64,000 nt of DNA from UBA11524 sp963590165. GTDB taxonomy: Bacteria; Bacillota; Clostridia; Christensenellales; Aristaeellaceae. The position numbers and the translations under genes were made by a program. A model generated the notes under the pieces. That model ran no database searches and was not told where the DNA came from. It saw only the letters and a program-made list of their open reading frames with translations. The stretch is from positions 1 to 64,000 of the forward strand of contig CAVANO010000018.1 of assembly GCA_963590165.1 (NCBI GenBank), read 5' to 3'. Of the stretch, positions 49,593-58,575 are shown piece after piece (the stretch's first letter is position 1; every line of letters starts with the position of its first letter).

Positions 49593-49672
49593 AACAAATT
49601 GTATCATATTTTATAGCTTTGTGCAACATGGACGACCGTTATTTGTCATGATTTTTCGCAGTCTGCCTACCA

Positions 49673-50905
49673 TCATTTCCGGTGATTCCGCGTTTCGCCT
49701 CGCAGGATATCGCCCTTTTCGACCGCGAACGGCACATCCATCCGAATGATTTCGCCGCCGATACCAAATGTTTCGACCGTTTCGCCAGTCTTCTCTCGGA
49801 TGAACGGTTTTGCAGTGAACGTTTTGACTCCATGCGTTGTCAGCAACTCCAGCGTTTCTCCGGCAGTGAAGCGGTTCTTGAGCACAAAACGGCACTCATG
49901 CCCGTCTGGACAATCCTCCACCGCACGCGCAAGATATTCGCGGCTTTGGCGGAAGCCGTCTGCACCAGCAGGTTGCTCCGGTGCACCGAGTGCAAAGCCG
50001 GTATCGCTGTCCCGATGGCTGGCGCAGGAGAGTTCTGCCATCAACTCCGGCAGTGCCGCCGAAAAATCTCCTTCCGACGCAAGCAGGTCGAGTGCGCGCC
50101 GATACGCTGCCGTCACAACAGAAACATAGTAATCTGTCTTCATGCGCCCTTCGATTTTGAGGCTTCGGACGCCTGCATCCAGCAAATTCGGCAGAAGAGG
50201 CATCAGGTTCAGGTCATGTGCCGAAAAAATGTACGTGGCGTTTTCATCTTCACAAACTGGCATGTATTCGCCCGGGCGCTTCTCTTCCACCACGCTGTAC
50301 CGCCAGCGGCATGACTGTGCGCATGCACCCTGATTGGCGCTGCGTCCGGTCATGGCGGCACTGAGCATGCATCGGCCGCTGTACGCCATGCAGGCGGCTC
50401 CATGCACAAACACTTCAATATCCGTTTCAGGATTCCGACGGACAATCTCCTTCATCCGCTTGATGGATGTCTCCCGCGCAAGGATGACGCGCTCGCAGCC
50501 CATTGCATGGTAAATGCCGACTGCCTCGGAGTTGACCGTGTTCGCCTGCGTGCTGACATGCAGCGGCAGATTCGGCACGCCCCTATGAATCGCGGCAATC
50601 GCGCCCAAGTCGCTGACAATCGCCGCATCTACGCCAATCTCCTTCGCCAGATGTGCCGCTGCAACCATCTCATCCATCTGGTCATCAAACGGAAAAATGT
50701 TCATCGTCAGATAGAAGCGTTTGCCGGCGCTGTGCGTCTTCCGGACAGCCTGTTCAAGCGCTTCTGCATCGAAATTGCCTGCGAACGCACGCAGCCCGAA
50801 GCGCTTCATGCCGCCATAGACTGCATCCGCGCCGAAATGCAGCGCCGCGTCCAGCGATTCCATGCTGCCTGCCGGACATAACAGCTCGATTTTCTCACTG
50901 CCCAT
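49673..50905 (-). CDS. Peptidase U32 family protein (RlhA/TrhP-like)
   Basis: A 410-residue U32 protein. ELLCPAGSMESLDAALHFGA, AVYGGMKRFGLRAFAGNF, STQANTVNSEA and the family signature EVFVHGAACMAYSGRCMLSA with further Cys (NQGACAQSCRW) are present. U32 proteins include tRNA/rRNA hydroxylation factors (TrhP, RlhA) and collagenase-like enzymes. The conserved Cys set fits the RNA-modification group with an iron-sulfur cluster. The start is ATG 50905, overlapping the mltG stop by 11 bp. In many Firmicutes a second U32 gene (yrrN/yrrO pair) is adjacent; here there is one. Confidence 0.88.
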   Translation of the reverse strand: MGSEKIELLCPAGSMESLDAALHFGADAVYGGMKRFGLRAFAGNFDAEALEQAVRKTHSAGKRFYLTMNIFPFDDQMDEMVAAAHLAKEIGVDAAIVSDLGAIAAIHRGVPNLPLHVSTQANTVNSEAVGIYHAMGCERVILARETSIKRMKEIVRRNPETDIEVFVHGAACMAYSGRCMLSAAMTGRSANQGACAQSCRWRYSVVEEKRPGEYMPVCEDENATYIFSAHDLNLMPLLPNLLDAGVRSLKIEGRMKTDYYVSVVTAAYRRALDLLASEGDFSAALPELMAELSCASHRDSDTGFALGAPEQPAGADGFRQSREYLARAVEDCPDGHECRFVLKNRFTAGETLELLTTHGVKTFTAKPFIREKTGETVETFGIGGEIIRMDVPFAVEKGDILRGETRNHRK

Positions 50906-52082
50906 CGCTGACGCCTCGTTCCTCATCATACTGCTTCCACAGCGGCGAATAGATGGCGACCGCCTGCTCATGTTCCTGCAGTGTCTTGGAGAAGAACAAC
51001 TCGGAACTTTCCGGCGTTGTCGCACAGAAATACAGGTAGTTTTCCGCCAAATACGTTTCATCCGGATACAGCGCGGCATTGATGGCGTCCGTGCTCGGCG
51101 AGCAAATCGGACCCAGCGGCAGTCCAGATACGACATACGTGTTATATGGGCTGTCCAGCGAGGTATCGCTGCTGTCCAGCGACATTTTTCGCACACCGGT
51201 GATATAGTGAATCGTCACGTCGCTCTGCAGCTTCATCCCCTGCTTCAAGCGGTTATGGAACACGGCGGACACCTTCGCGAAGTCAGCGGTTGACGCTTCC
51301 TTCTCAATCATGCTCGCCAGCGTCAGAATCTGATCCATCGTGAAGCCAAGCTCCTCTGCACGATCCTGACAAGCCACAGAATAGACGCGTTCCGTCTGCG
51401 AGAGCAGCTTGCGGATAATCTCCTCCGCCGTCGCATCGACGTACACCTCATAGGTATCGGGTGCAAGATAACCTTCCAGCACATATTTGCGTTGGGAGAC
51501 ATTCGTGGAATTCAGCACGTCCTTCACAGAATAGTAATCAGAGAACGCTGTGCCGTCCTTGCACAGCGAAAGAAACTCATCACTGCTCTCCAAGACGCCG
51601 TCCGCCACCAGTTTTTCGGCGAACTGTTCAATCGTCCAGCCGGGAATCAGCGTGATGTTGCGTACCAGTGGATTACCGTCGCCCATGGTGAGCTGATCGG
51701 CAATTTCCGCCATCGTCATGGACGGGCTGAGCGTATAGCTGCCGGACTGAATCTTCTGTCCGAGTCCGGCGAAGTCGCAGTAGTATTTGAACACCGTGCG
51801 GTTGCGGATAAGCCCTGCTTCCTCAAGGCGGTTTGCCACGCGCGTCAGGCTCTGTCCGCTCTCAACAGTGAAGGAGACCTGCTCCGTGCTGCTTTCATCC
51901 GGCGGCGCGATGAATTCGCCGTAGACCTTGCTCCAGATGCCGTAAATGATGCCTGCCGTCACCAGCAGCGCACCGCAGGCAACAAGCACAGGACGGATAA
52001 TCTGCCACACCGCACTATACCAGTACGGACCGTACTTCCGCTCATCCCGAAGCTGCTGATAGCTTTCCCGTTGTCTACTCAG
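50895..52082 (-). CDS. mltG: Endolytic peptidoglycan transglycosylase MltG, probable CTG start
   Basis: A 395-residue YceG/MltG. Cytoplasmic N-terminus, membrane helix at about residues 30-50, LysM-like subdomain (FTVESGQSLTRVANRLEEAG), and catalytic domain with YLAPDTYEVY and the catalytic Glu in LASMIEKEAS. It cleaves nascent glycan strands and sets their length. The first ATG/GTG in frame is GTG at 52010, within the sequence just before the helix and without a ribosome site. AGGAGG (52096-52091) lies 8 nt before an in-frame CTG at 52082, which would give a 24-residue longer cytoplasmic tail typical of the family. I therefore place the start there. Confidence 0.85.
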   Translation of the reverse strand: MSRQRESYQQLRDERKYGPYWYSAVWQIIRPVLVACGALLVTAGIIYGIWSKVYGEFIAPPDESSTEQVSFTVESGQSLTRVANRLEEAGLIRNRTVFKYYCDFAGLGQKIQSGSYTLSPSMTMAEIADQLTMGDGNPLVRNITLIPGWTIEQFAEKLVADGVLESSDEFLSLCKDGTAFSDYYSVKDVLNSTNVSQRKYVLEGYLAPDTYEVYVDATAEEIIRKLLSQTERVYSVACQDRAEELGFTMDQILTLASMIEKEASTADFAKVSAVFHNRLKQGMKLQSDVTIHYITGVRKMSLDSSDTSLDSPYNTYVVSGLPLGPICSPSTDAINAALYPDETYLAENYLYFCATTPESSELFFSKTLQEHEQAVAIYSPLWKQYDEERGVSDGQ

Positions 52083-52116
52083 AGGAATCGCCTCCTAAAG
52101 GCACATTCACGTATGG

Positions 52117-52458
52117 TTAGTTCGGCAAACCCATGTCAATATCTGCCGCCTCGGTCACGATGCGGAAGATGTCCGCCACAGCCTGCTGAAGGCGCATTTC
52201 CGCCAGCATGTACTGACTGACTTCCGGCTTCGTAAACAGCAGCGACGTGATGCCCTGAAAGCGCTGCATGTCATCAGCATCCGCCTGTGCGCCGGAAACT
52301 GCCGCCATTTGCAGCTTCACCTGCAGTTTCTTGTACTCCTTGATGAGTGCCGCTGTCGTTTCATCTGCCATAACGGTCTCCTTCAGGGCATGATACGTCT
52401 GATATTCCTCGCTTTGCCGGATATCCTGTGCAAGGCGGTGCGCATTGCTGTATTCCAT
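52117..52458 (-). CDS. YlbF/YmcA family regulator
   Basis: A 113-residue helical protein of the YlbF/YmcA (DUF964) family: AHRLAQDIRQSEEYQTYHAL, LIKEYKKLQVKLQMAAVSG, MQRFQGITSLLFTKPEVSQY. In B. subtilis YlbF, YmcA and YaaT form a complex that affects RNase Y activity and development. The start is ATG 52458 (AAAGGA 10 nt upstream). An in-frame ATG at 52503 has a stronger GGGAGGAG site but would add MCFSLFAIKRKESSS, not seen in the family, and would leave a leader of only about 10 nt. First gene of ylbF-mltG-U32. Confidence 0.82.
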   Translation of the reverse strand: MEYSNAHRLAQDIRQSEEYQTYHALKETVMADETTAALIKEYKKLQVKLQMAAVSGAQADADDMQRFQGITSLLFTKPEVSQYMLAEMRLQQAVADIFRIVTEAADIDMGLPN

Positions 52459-52519
52459 AGAACTTGATTCCTTTCGTTTTATTGCAAAAAGAGAGAAACA
52501 CATTGCTGTGCTCCTCCCT

Positions 52520-52548
52520 ATTGTATCAGATGCAACGGTGCATGTCAA
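52520..52548 (-). promoter_or_regulatory. Promoter of the ylbF-mltG-U32 operon
   Basis: On the minus strand TTGACA (52543-52548) and TACAAT (52520-52525) are 17 bp apart, directly at the end of the RNase J gene. Confidence 0.8.
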
Positions 52549-54227
52549 ACGTCCAGAATGATCGGCAGGATCATCGGGTTACGCTTAATCTTCTCGTAGA
52601 TATACCGATGCAGTTCATCCTTGATACGGTTCTTGAGCGCCGGCCATTCCTCACCTGCCAGCGACGACTGCGACAGAATCTGCCGGACGACGTCGCGCAT
52701 GCTCTCAATGATATCCTCATTCTCGCGGACGTAGATGAAACCGCGGCTGATAATATCAGGGCCGGACACGAGGCGCTCATCATCGCGGTGAATTGCCATG
52801 ACGACGATAATCAGACCATCCTGACTGAGGTGCTTGCGGTCGCGCAGAACGACGTTGCCGACGTCGCCGATGCCCAGGCCATCCACCAACACCGCGCCGG
52901 TCTGAATCTGCTCGGCGAGATACAGGCCGTCCTGATCCATTTCAACTACCTGACCGACTTCCGGGATCAGAATGTCCGTGCTGTTCATGCCCATTGATTC
53001 AGCAAGCAGCGCATGCTGCCAGAGCATTCTGTACTCGCCGTGAACAGGAATGAAGTACTTCGGACGGACAAGCGCATGCATCAATTTGAGCTCTTCCTGG
53101 CACGCGTGACCGGATACATGAACCTCTGCCAGCGCTTTGTAGATGACATTCGCGCCGCAACGGTACAGCTGGTCGATGACGCGGCTAATGCTCTTTTCGT
53201 TGCCGGGAATCGGGGTCGCAGAGATGATGACAGTGTCACTCTGGCGGATTTGCAGCTTGCGGTGCTCGCTGTACGCCATGCGCGTCAGTCCCGCCATCGG
53301 CTCGCCTTGGCTGCCTGTGGTCATGACGAGAATTTCTTCATCCGGATACTGGTCGAGCGCGTCTGCCTCAATCAGCGCCTCCTGAGGAATGCGCAATTCG
53401 CCAATCTGCATGGCAACGCGGCTGACGTTCACCATGCTTCTACCGATGAAGCAGACACGGCGGCCGTAGCGCATCGCGTTATCGATGACCATCTGCATAC
53501 GATGAATGTTCGACGCGAACATGGCAACAATGACTCTGCCCTTCGCTTCGCGGAACATGTTTTCAAATGTCACACCGATTTTCTTTTCGGAGATCGTATG
53601 ACCGGGACGTTCTACATTTGTCGATTCGCACAGCATCGCCAGCACGCCGCGTTCGCCCAACTCGGCGAAGGACGCGAGGTCGGTGATGTTGCCGTCAACC
53701 GGCGTATAGTCAATCTTGAAGTCGCCCGTCACAACGACTGTGCCTGCCGGACAGGTCAGTGCAATGGCGCATGCACCGGCGATGGAATGGCTGACATGGA
53801 TGAAACGCGCCGTAAAGTTCTTGCCGAGCTTCACCTCATCACGAGGCTGAACGACCTGCATCGGGATGCCCTGAATGCGGTGCTCCTTCAATTTCAGGTC
53901 AACAAGCGCCAGTGTCAGTTTCGTGCCGTAGAGCGGTGCGGGCACCTGACGGAGGATGTACGGCGTCGCACCGATATGGTCCTCATGGCCGTGGGTAAAG
54001 AGGTAACCTCTCAGGTTGCGCTTCTTTTCCACCAGATACGAAACATCCGGGATGACCAGGTCAACGCCGAGCATGTCCTCTTTGGGAAAGATACTGCCGC
54101 AATCGACCACGACAATATCATCCTCATATTCGAAGACCGTCATATTCTTGCCGATCTCATCAACACCGCCAAGGCTGACGATCCGCAGACGGCTTGTCGG
54201 CTGTACTGCTTTCGCCTTTGGGCTCAT
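52545..54227 (-). CDS. rnj: Ribonuclease J
   Basis: A 560-residue metallo-beta-lactamase/beta-CASP ribonuclease. The zinc motif is THGHEDHIG, with further segments HSIAGACAIAL, VVVTGDFKIDYTPVDG, SNIHRMQMVIDNA, TTGSQGEPMAGLTRMA, VHVSGHACQEELKLM and PVHGEYRML. It is a 5'-3' exo/endonuclease central to mRNA decay in Firmicutes. Only one RNase J gene is seen in the window. Upstream lies a 5' region of about 300 nt before the probable promoter. Confidence 0.96.
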   Translation of the reverse strand: MSPKAKAVQPTSRLRIVSLGGVDEIGKNMTVFEYEDDIVVVDCGSIFPKEDMLGVDLVIPDVSYLVEKKRNLRGYLFTHGHEDHIGATPYILRQVPAPLYGTKLTLALVDLKLKEHRIQGIPMQVVQPRDEVKLGKNFTARFIHVSHSIAGACAIALTCPAGTVVVTGDFKIDYTPVDGNITDLASFAELGERGVLAMLCESTNVERPGHTISEKKIGVTFENMFREAKGRVIVAMFASNIHRMQMVIDNAMRYGRRVCFIGRSMVNVSRVAMQIGELRIPQEALIEADALDQYPDEEILVMTTGSQGEPMAGLTRMAYSEHRKLQIRQSDTVIISATPIPGNEKSISRVIDQLYRCGANVIYKALAEVHVSGHACQEELKLMHALVRPKYFIPVHGEYRMLWQHALLAESMGMNSTDILIPEVGQVVEMDQDGLYLAEQIQTGAVLVDGLGIGDVGNVVLRDRKHLSQDGLIIVVMAIHRDDERLVSGPDIISRGFIYVRENEDIIESMRDVVRQILSQSSLAGEEWPALKNRIKDELHRYIYEKIKRNPMILPIILDV

Positions 54228-54562
54228 TCGATCACTCTTCTTTCTTTACACAATAAGGAAAACTCAAACTTCCACTCAAGGGAAGCAAAATCCGATGCTG
54301 AAGGTCATGGTGCAAAGCACGCTTTCATCGCATGACAACAAAAAACACGCGATGCCTTCCCGAATCGTATTCATTTGCAGGCACAGCCCGTTCCATCGCC
54401 GCAGGACGAGTGCATAAAATCCTCTCCACCGGCGACGTCCCCTCTTCCACAAATCCGACTTTTCCCTTCACATCATCATTCCGGAACAGCGGTGCCTGAA
54501 TGTGTCTTGCTCATTCAAACGATTGAACAAAACCTATCGTTGAATTATTATATCACATATTG
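54228..54562 (-). other. Long upstream leader of rnj
   Basis: This stretch has no gene of family type. On the minus strand a TATAAT lies at 54552-54547 with a weak -35, which would give a leader of about 310 nt. Within it a 48-codon frame (GTG 54471 to TGA 54325, residues including VERILCTRPAAMERAVPANE) is open, but its ribosome site is weak. I cannot tell a regulatory leader from a decayed gene. Confidence 0.4.
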
Positions 54563-54614
54563 CAAAAAAAATCCACTGGAATTTAGCCGAAAAACCGGTC
54601 TAAATTTCGTGGAT
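54563..54614 (-). terminator. Terminator of glyA
   Basis: On the minus strand ATCCACGAAATTTAGACCG pairs with CGGCTAAATTCCAGTGGAT (two mismatches), followed by TTTTTTT. Confidence 0.9.
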
Positions 54615-54664
54615 TTGATGAAAATGTATGAATTTTTAGTTGTAATATCTGGAAAAGCAGCCGA

Positions 54665-55900
54665 TTATGCCTGATAGAGCGAGAAGTTCTTCATGAACGC
54701 CTCGACCTCGTTCTTCACCGCCGGCACGGCAGCTTCACCCTCGCGGACAACGCGTGCAATCCACGCAGCAACCTTCTCCATATCCGCTTCTTTGAAACCG
54801 CGGCTCGTCACAGCAGGCGTACCAACGCGGATGCCGCTCGTCACGAACGGCGAACGCGTTTCGTTCGGTACGGTGTTCTTGTTAACAGTGATGTTTGCAT
54901 CCTCCAGCAGCTTCTCCAGCATTTTGCCGGTCATTTCGGTGCCGGTGAAGTCCAGCAAGAGCAGGTGGTTGTCTGTACCGTCAGACACCATATTGATGCC
55001 TTCGCGGCGCAGCGCGTTTTCGAGCGCCTTCGCATTAGCGACAATCTGATGCTGATATGCCTTGAATTCGGGCTTGAGCGCCTCGCCGAAGCAAACCGCC
55101 TTCGCAGCGATGATGTGCATGAGCGGACCGCCTTGCGTGCCCGGGAAAATTGCCTTATCAATCGCCTTGCCGTACTGCTCGCGGCACATAATCATGCCGC
55201 CGCGCGGTCCGCGGAGCGTCTTGTGGGTCGTTGTCGTGACGAAATCAGCATACGGCACGGGCGACGGATGCTCCCCTGCCGCCACGAGACCAGCAATATG
55301 CGCGATGTCGACCATCATCAGAGCACCGACTTCATCGCAGATTTCGCGGATTTTCGCAAAATCAATCGTACGCGGATAGGCAGACGCGCCGGAAACGATC
55401 ATCTTCGGCTTGCATTCAAGCGCCTGCGCACGCATCGCATCATAGTCAATGTATCCCTGGTCATTCACACCATACGCAACGAAATTAAAGTATTTGCCCG
55501 AAATGTTGACCGGGCTGCCATGCGTCAGGTGACCGCCGTTGGACAGACTCATGCCCATGACGGTATCGCCCGGCTGAAGCATAGCAAAATATACCGCCGT
55601 ATTCGCCTGCGCACCGGAATGCGGCTGAACATTCACATATTCACAGCCAAACAGTTCCTTTGCACGTTCGCGCGCCAGATTTTCCACCACGTCAACGCAT
55701 TCGCAGCCGCCATAATAGCGATGTGCCGGATAACCCTCAGCGTACTTATTCGTCAGACAGGAGCCCATAGCCGCCATCACGGCTTCTGATACGAAATTTT
55801 CCGAGGCAATCAGTTCAATGTGCGAGCGTTGACGCTGCAATTCTGCTTCAATCGCATCCGCAATCTGCGGGTCTTCACGGCGAATCAACTCGATTTCCAT
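54665..55900 (-). CDS. glyA: Serine hydroxymethyltransferase
   Basis: A 411-residue PLP enzyme interconverting serine and glycine with tetrahydrofolate. LIASENFVSEAVMAAMGSCL, NKYAEGYPAHRYYGGCECVD, NVQPHSGAQAN and the PLP lysine in TTTTHKTLRGPRGG identify it. It supplies methylenetetrahydrofolate also used by ThyX. It is a single-gene transcript with promoter and strong terminator. GGAGG lies upstream of ATG 55900. Confidence 0.97.
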   Translation of the reverse strand: MEIELIRREDPQIADAIEAELQRQRSHIELIASENFVSEAVMAAMGSCLTNKYAEGYPAHRYYGGCECVDVVENLARERAKELFGCEYVNVQPHSGAQANTAVYFAMLQPGDTVMGMSLSNGGHLTHGSPVNISGKYFNFVAYGVNDQGYIDYDAMRAQALECKPKMIVSGASAYPRTIDFAKIREICDEVGALMMVDIAHIAGLVAAGEHPSPVPYADFVTTTTHKTLRGPRGGMIMCREQYGKAIDKAIFPGTQGGPLMHIIAAKAVCFGEALKPEFKAYQHQIVANAKALENALRREGINMVSDGTDNHLLLLDFTGTEMTGKMLEKLLEDANITVNKNTVPNETRSPFVTSGIRVGTPAVTSRGFKEADMEKVAAWIARVVREGEAAVPAVKNEVEAFMKNFSLYQA

Positions 55901-55967
55901 CTATTCCGTCCTCCATTTCAGTCATGCCGTCTGTTGGCGGCATTGCTTACATTCTGCTTTCATTTCA

Positions 55968-55996
55968 ATTATAAGGGCAGATTTTTACTTTGTCCA
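55968..55996 (-). promoter_or_regulatory. Promoter of glyA
   Basis: On the minus strand TGGACA (55991-55996) and TATAAT (55968-55973) are 17 bp apart. Confidence 0.75.
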
Positions 55997-56016
55997 GTGA
56001 AAAACAAAATAGATAC

Positions 56017-56145
56017 AAAAAAACCGCCTGCTCAGACTGAGCAACCCCGCAGCACATCCGAAAAGCGCTTATTGCTGCTTCCTCTCGGACCTGACAAGGT
56101 TCACACCGACGGATCGCACAGGACCCAATCGTCATTGCAAACGGC
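56017..56145 (-). ncRNA. ffs: Bacterial signal recognition particle RNA (small SRP RNA) with terminator
   Basis: On the minus strand the apical helix VIII signature is GTCAGGTCCGAGAGGAAGCA followed by GCAATAAGCG, and TCGGATGTGCTGCGGGGTTG closes the helix. This is the Ffh-binding domain of the 4.5S-type SRP RNA. The ends CCGTTTGC and GCAGGCGG can pair (two G-U), followed by TTTTTTT. TTGCAA (56175-56180) and TATACT (56152-56157), 17 bp apart, form the promoter. Confidence 0.93.
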
Positions 56146-56151
56146 CTATAT

Positions 56152-56180
56152 AGTATAGCCGAAAGCAGCGAAATTTGCAA
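56152..56180 (-). promoter_or_regulatory. Promoter of the SRP RNA gene
   Basis: TTGCAA and TATACT on the minus strand with 17-bp spacing; transcription should begin at about 56145. Confidence 0.7.
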
Positions 56181-56223
56181 GCGAACATAAGTTCTTGCCC
56201 GTAAAAACATTTTCTCATACATA

Positions 56224-56252
56224 TTGACGTACGCAATGAATTGTGCTACTAT
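56224..56252 (+). promoter_or_regulatory. Promoter of the metK riboswitch transcript
   Basis: TTGACG (56224-56229) and TACTAT (56247-56252) are 17 bp apart, about 22 bp before the riboswitch. Confidence 0.65.
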
Positions 56253-56273
56253 ACTTTTGCAAATGTAATAACC

Positions 56274-56447
56274 CTTATCACGAGTGGCAGAGGGACGGGC
56301 CCAATGAAGCCACGGCAACCGGCACGCAAGTGCATGGTGCCAATTCCCACAGTGCGCACACAGCTCACGCGAGCAGCACTGACAGATAAGGACAATCGGT
56401 CTTGATTGATTCCCGGCTGTTTTGTGTGCAAGACAGTCGGGTTTTTT
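56274..56447 (+). promoter_or_regulatory. SAM-I (S-box) riboswitch with terminator
   Basis: CTTATCACGAGTGGCAGAGG and GGGCCCAATGAAGCCACGGC are the conserved S-box P1/P2 and kink-turn elements. GGTGCCAATTCC and the closing GACAGATAAG (56381-56390) complete the aptamer. The terminator pairs CCCGGCTGT (56412-56420) with ACAGTCGGG (56433-56441), followed by a T-run. S-adenosylmethionine binding would stop transcription before metK. Confidence 0.96.
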
Positions 56448-56496
56448 GCAGCTCTTTCCTATTTTTCAACCTGTTCTGCTGAAAGGAGCTACAAAA

Positions 56497-57666
56497 ATGC
56501 GTAAGTTCTTCACTTCGGAATCCGTCACGGAAGGTCATCCTGATAAGTTGTGCGACCAAATTTCTGACGCCGTGCTCGACACCCTGCTCGCGCAGGATCC
56601 CATGAGCCGCGTTGCCTGTGAAACGTGCGCCACGACCGGCATGGTCATGGTCATGGGTGAAATCACCACCAAGGGTAAAATTGACATTCCCGCAGTCGTC
56701 CGTGATGTCGTGCTGGACATCGGTTATAACGACTCTTCCCTCTGCTTTGACGGCAACACTTGCGCTGTGTTGTCGAGCATCCACGCGCAGAGCCCTGACA
56801 TTGCCATGGGTGTCGATGCTGCGCTTGAAAGCCGCAATCACGAAGATGAACTTGAGAACGGTGCCGGCGACCAGGGTATGATGTTCGGGTATGCATGCAG
56901 CGAAACGCCGGAATACATGCCGACAGCCATCGCCTTCGCCCACCGCTTGACGCGCCGCCTGACCGAGGTTCGTAAGAACGGCACACTGCCGTGGCTCCGT
57001 CCCGACGGCAAAGCGCAGGTAACCATCGTCTATGAAGATGGCAAGCCTGTTGCAGTCGACACGATCGTTATCTCCACCCAGCACAGCCCTGACATTTCGC
57101 AAGAGGAGATTCGCGCGGCAATGCTTGAGCACGTCATCCGCCCTGTAATTCCTGCGGACATGCTCACGGCAGACACGCGCTACCTCATCAACCCGACCGG
57201 ACGTTTTGTCATCGGCGGACCTGCCGGCGACTCCGGTCTGACCGGACGTAAAATCATCGTCGACACCTACGGCGGCTACGCGCCCCACGGCGGCGGTGCA
57301 TTCTCCGGCAAGGATCCGACAAAGGTTGACCGCAGTGCCGCTTATGCCGCACGCCACATCGCCAAAAACATCGTTGCTGCCGGTCTGGCAGACAGCTGCG
57401 AAATTCAGGTTGCCTACGCCATCGGTGTCGCGCGTCCCGTCAGCTTGTTCATTGACACGAAGGGCACCGGCGTTGTACCGGACGAAAAGCTCGTCGCCAC
57501 AGTTGAAAAGCTTTTCGACATGCGTCCGAACGCCATCATTGAACGGCTGAACCTCCGCCGCCCGATTTACCGTGCGAACTGCAATTACGGTCACTTCGGC
57601 AAGCCTGATATGCCGTGGGAACAGCTCGACTACGTCGATGCGCTCCGCAAGGAAGTCCTCGGCTGA
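56497..57666 (+). CDS. metK: S-adenosylmethionine synthetase
   Basis: A 389-residue methionine adenosyltransferase: FTSESVTEGHPDKLCDQISD, GAGDQGMMFGYA (ATP-binding) and GGGAFSGKDPTKVDRSAAYA (P-loop-like) are invariant motifs. It makes SAM from methionine and ATP. The start is ATG 56497, with AAAGGAG upstream. It is controlled by the SAM-I riboswitch and followed by its own terminator. Confidence 0.98.
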   Translation: MRKFFTSESVTEGHPDKLCDQISDAVLDTLLAQDPMSRVACETCATTGMVMVMGEITTKGKIDIPAVVRDVVLDIGYNDSSLCFDGNTCAVLSSIHAQSPDIAMGVDAALESRNHEDELENGAGDQGMMFGYACSETPEYMPTAIAFAHRLTRRLTEVRKNGTLPWLRPDGKAQVTIVYEDGKPVAVDTIVISTQHSPDISQEEIRAAMLEHVIRPVIPADMLTADTRYLINPTGRFVIGGPAGDSGLTGRKIIVDTYGGYAPHGGGAFSGKDPTKVDRSAAYAARHIAKNIVAAGLADSCEIQVAYAIGVARPVSLFIDTKGTGVVPDEKLVATVEKLFDMRPNAIIERLNLRRPIYRANCNYGHFGKPDMPWEQLDYVDALRKEVLG

Positions 57667-57686
57667 TATCTTTTCTCGTTCATCAT

Positions 57687-57738
57687 GGAATGTGCATGCC
57701 TCCTTCACCGACGAAAAGGCATGCACATTCCTCTTTTT
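57687..57738 (+). terminator. Terminator of metK
   Basis: GGAATGTGCATGCCT (57687-57701) pairs with AGGCATGCACATTCC (57717-57731), followed by TCTTTTT. Confidence 0.9.
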
Positions 57739-57781
57739 GTATCCTCCAAATGTGACAAGCCGCGTAATATCGGCGTTTCGC

Positions 57782-57840
57782 TTGACATATCCGTTTTTTT
57801 GTATTATCATTGTATCCAAAGTGCAGCAAAAATGCACTTT
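57782..57840 (+). promoter_or_regulatory. Promoter and palindromic operator of the GntR gene
   Basis: TTGACA (57782-57787) and TATCAT (57805-57810) are 17 bp apart. Just downstream is a perfect dyad, AAAGTGCA (57818-57825) and TGCACTTT (57833-57840), with a 7-bp spacer, probably bound by the GntR protein itself. Confidence 0.7.
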
Positions 57841-57862
57841 CATTCCCGAAGGAGTTGATTCC

Positions 57863-58552
57863 ATGGCAGCCGTTACCTTTCAGCCCATGATGGAAAGCCG
57901 TCCAATCCGCGAAATTGCCTATGAAGTGCTCAAGCATGCCATCATCACCGGCGAAATTCCTGCCGGCGAGCGCATTGTCGAAACGGAATATGCAGACCGC
58001 CTGCACATCAGCCGTACGCCGCTCCGTGAAGCGCTGCGGAAGCTTGAGCGTGACGGTCTTGTCGAATACATTCAGCGGCGCGGCGTCATTGTCCGTGCCT
58101 TCACCATTGCCGATGTCGAGGAAATCTACACCATCCGCAACGCACTCGAAATGCTGACGCTGCCTGCCATCATCGAAAAGGCAACTGCTGAGGATATTGC
58201 AAACCTTCGCGACCGCCTGCACGAGATGGACAGCGTGATGGAGAACCGCGACTTCGAGACGCTCTCACCCATGGCGCGCGCATTTCACCGGCAGATGACC
58301 GAGATTTGCGCAATGAACCGTATCCTCCGCGTCATTGAGGGACAGGATCAGTACATCACGCGCTTCTCCTCCATGGCGATTTCACAGGAGAACCGCCTGC
58401 TTCAGGCACATGAAGAGCATTACAAGCTGGTGGATTACATCGAGCAGCGCGATCTGGAGCACTTCCAGAAGCTCATGCACCGCCACATCGAACGCAGCAA
58501 GGAGAAGTGCCTCGAGGCGCTTCAAATCCAACGCAAGCAGCAGAATCTATAA
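57863..58552 (+). CDS. GntR-family regulator with FCD ligand domain
   Basis: A 229-residue FadR-subfamily regulator. The winged helix is at about residues 10-78 (AYEVLKHAIITGEIPAGERI, YADRLHISRTPLREALRKLE). An all-helical FCD domain follows, with the metal/ligand residues pattern FHRQMTEI, NRILRVIEGQ and HEEHYKLVDYIEQRD. GGAG lies about 10 nt before ATG 57863. It is followed 23 bp later by an oligoendopeptidase gene. FCD regulators usually bind small carboxylates; the effector here is unknown. Confidence 0.9.
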   Translation: MAAVTFQPMMESRPIREIAYEVLKHAIITGEIPAGERIVETEYADRLHISRTPLREALRKLERDGLVEYIQRRGVIVRAFTIADVEEIYTIRNALEMLTLPAIIEKATAEDIANLRDRLHEMDSVMENRDFETLSPMARAFHRQMTEICAMNRILRVIEGQDQYITRFSSMAISQENRLLQAHEEHYKLVDYIEQRDLEHFQKLMHRHIERSKEKCLEALQIQRKQQNL

Positions 58553-58575
58553 TCATCATAGAGGAGGCATTCCCC

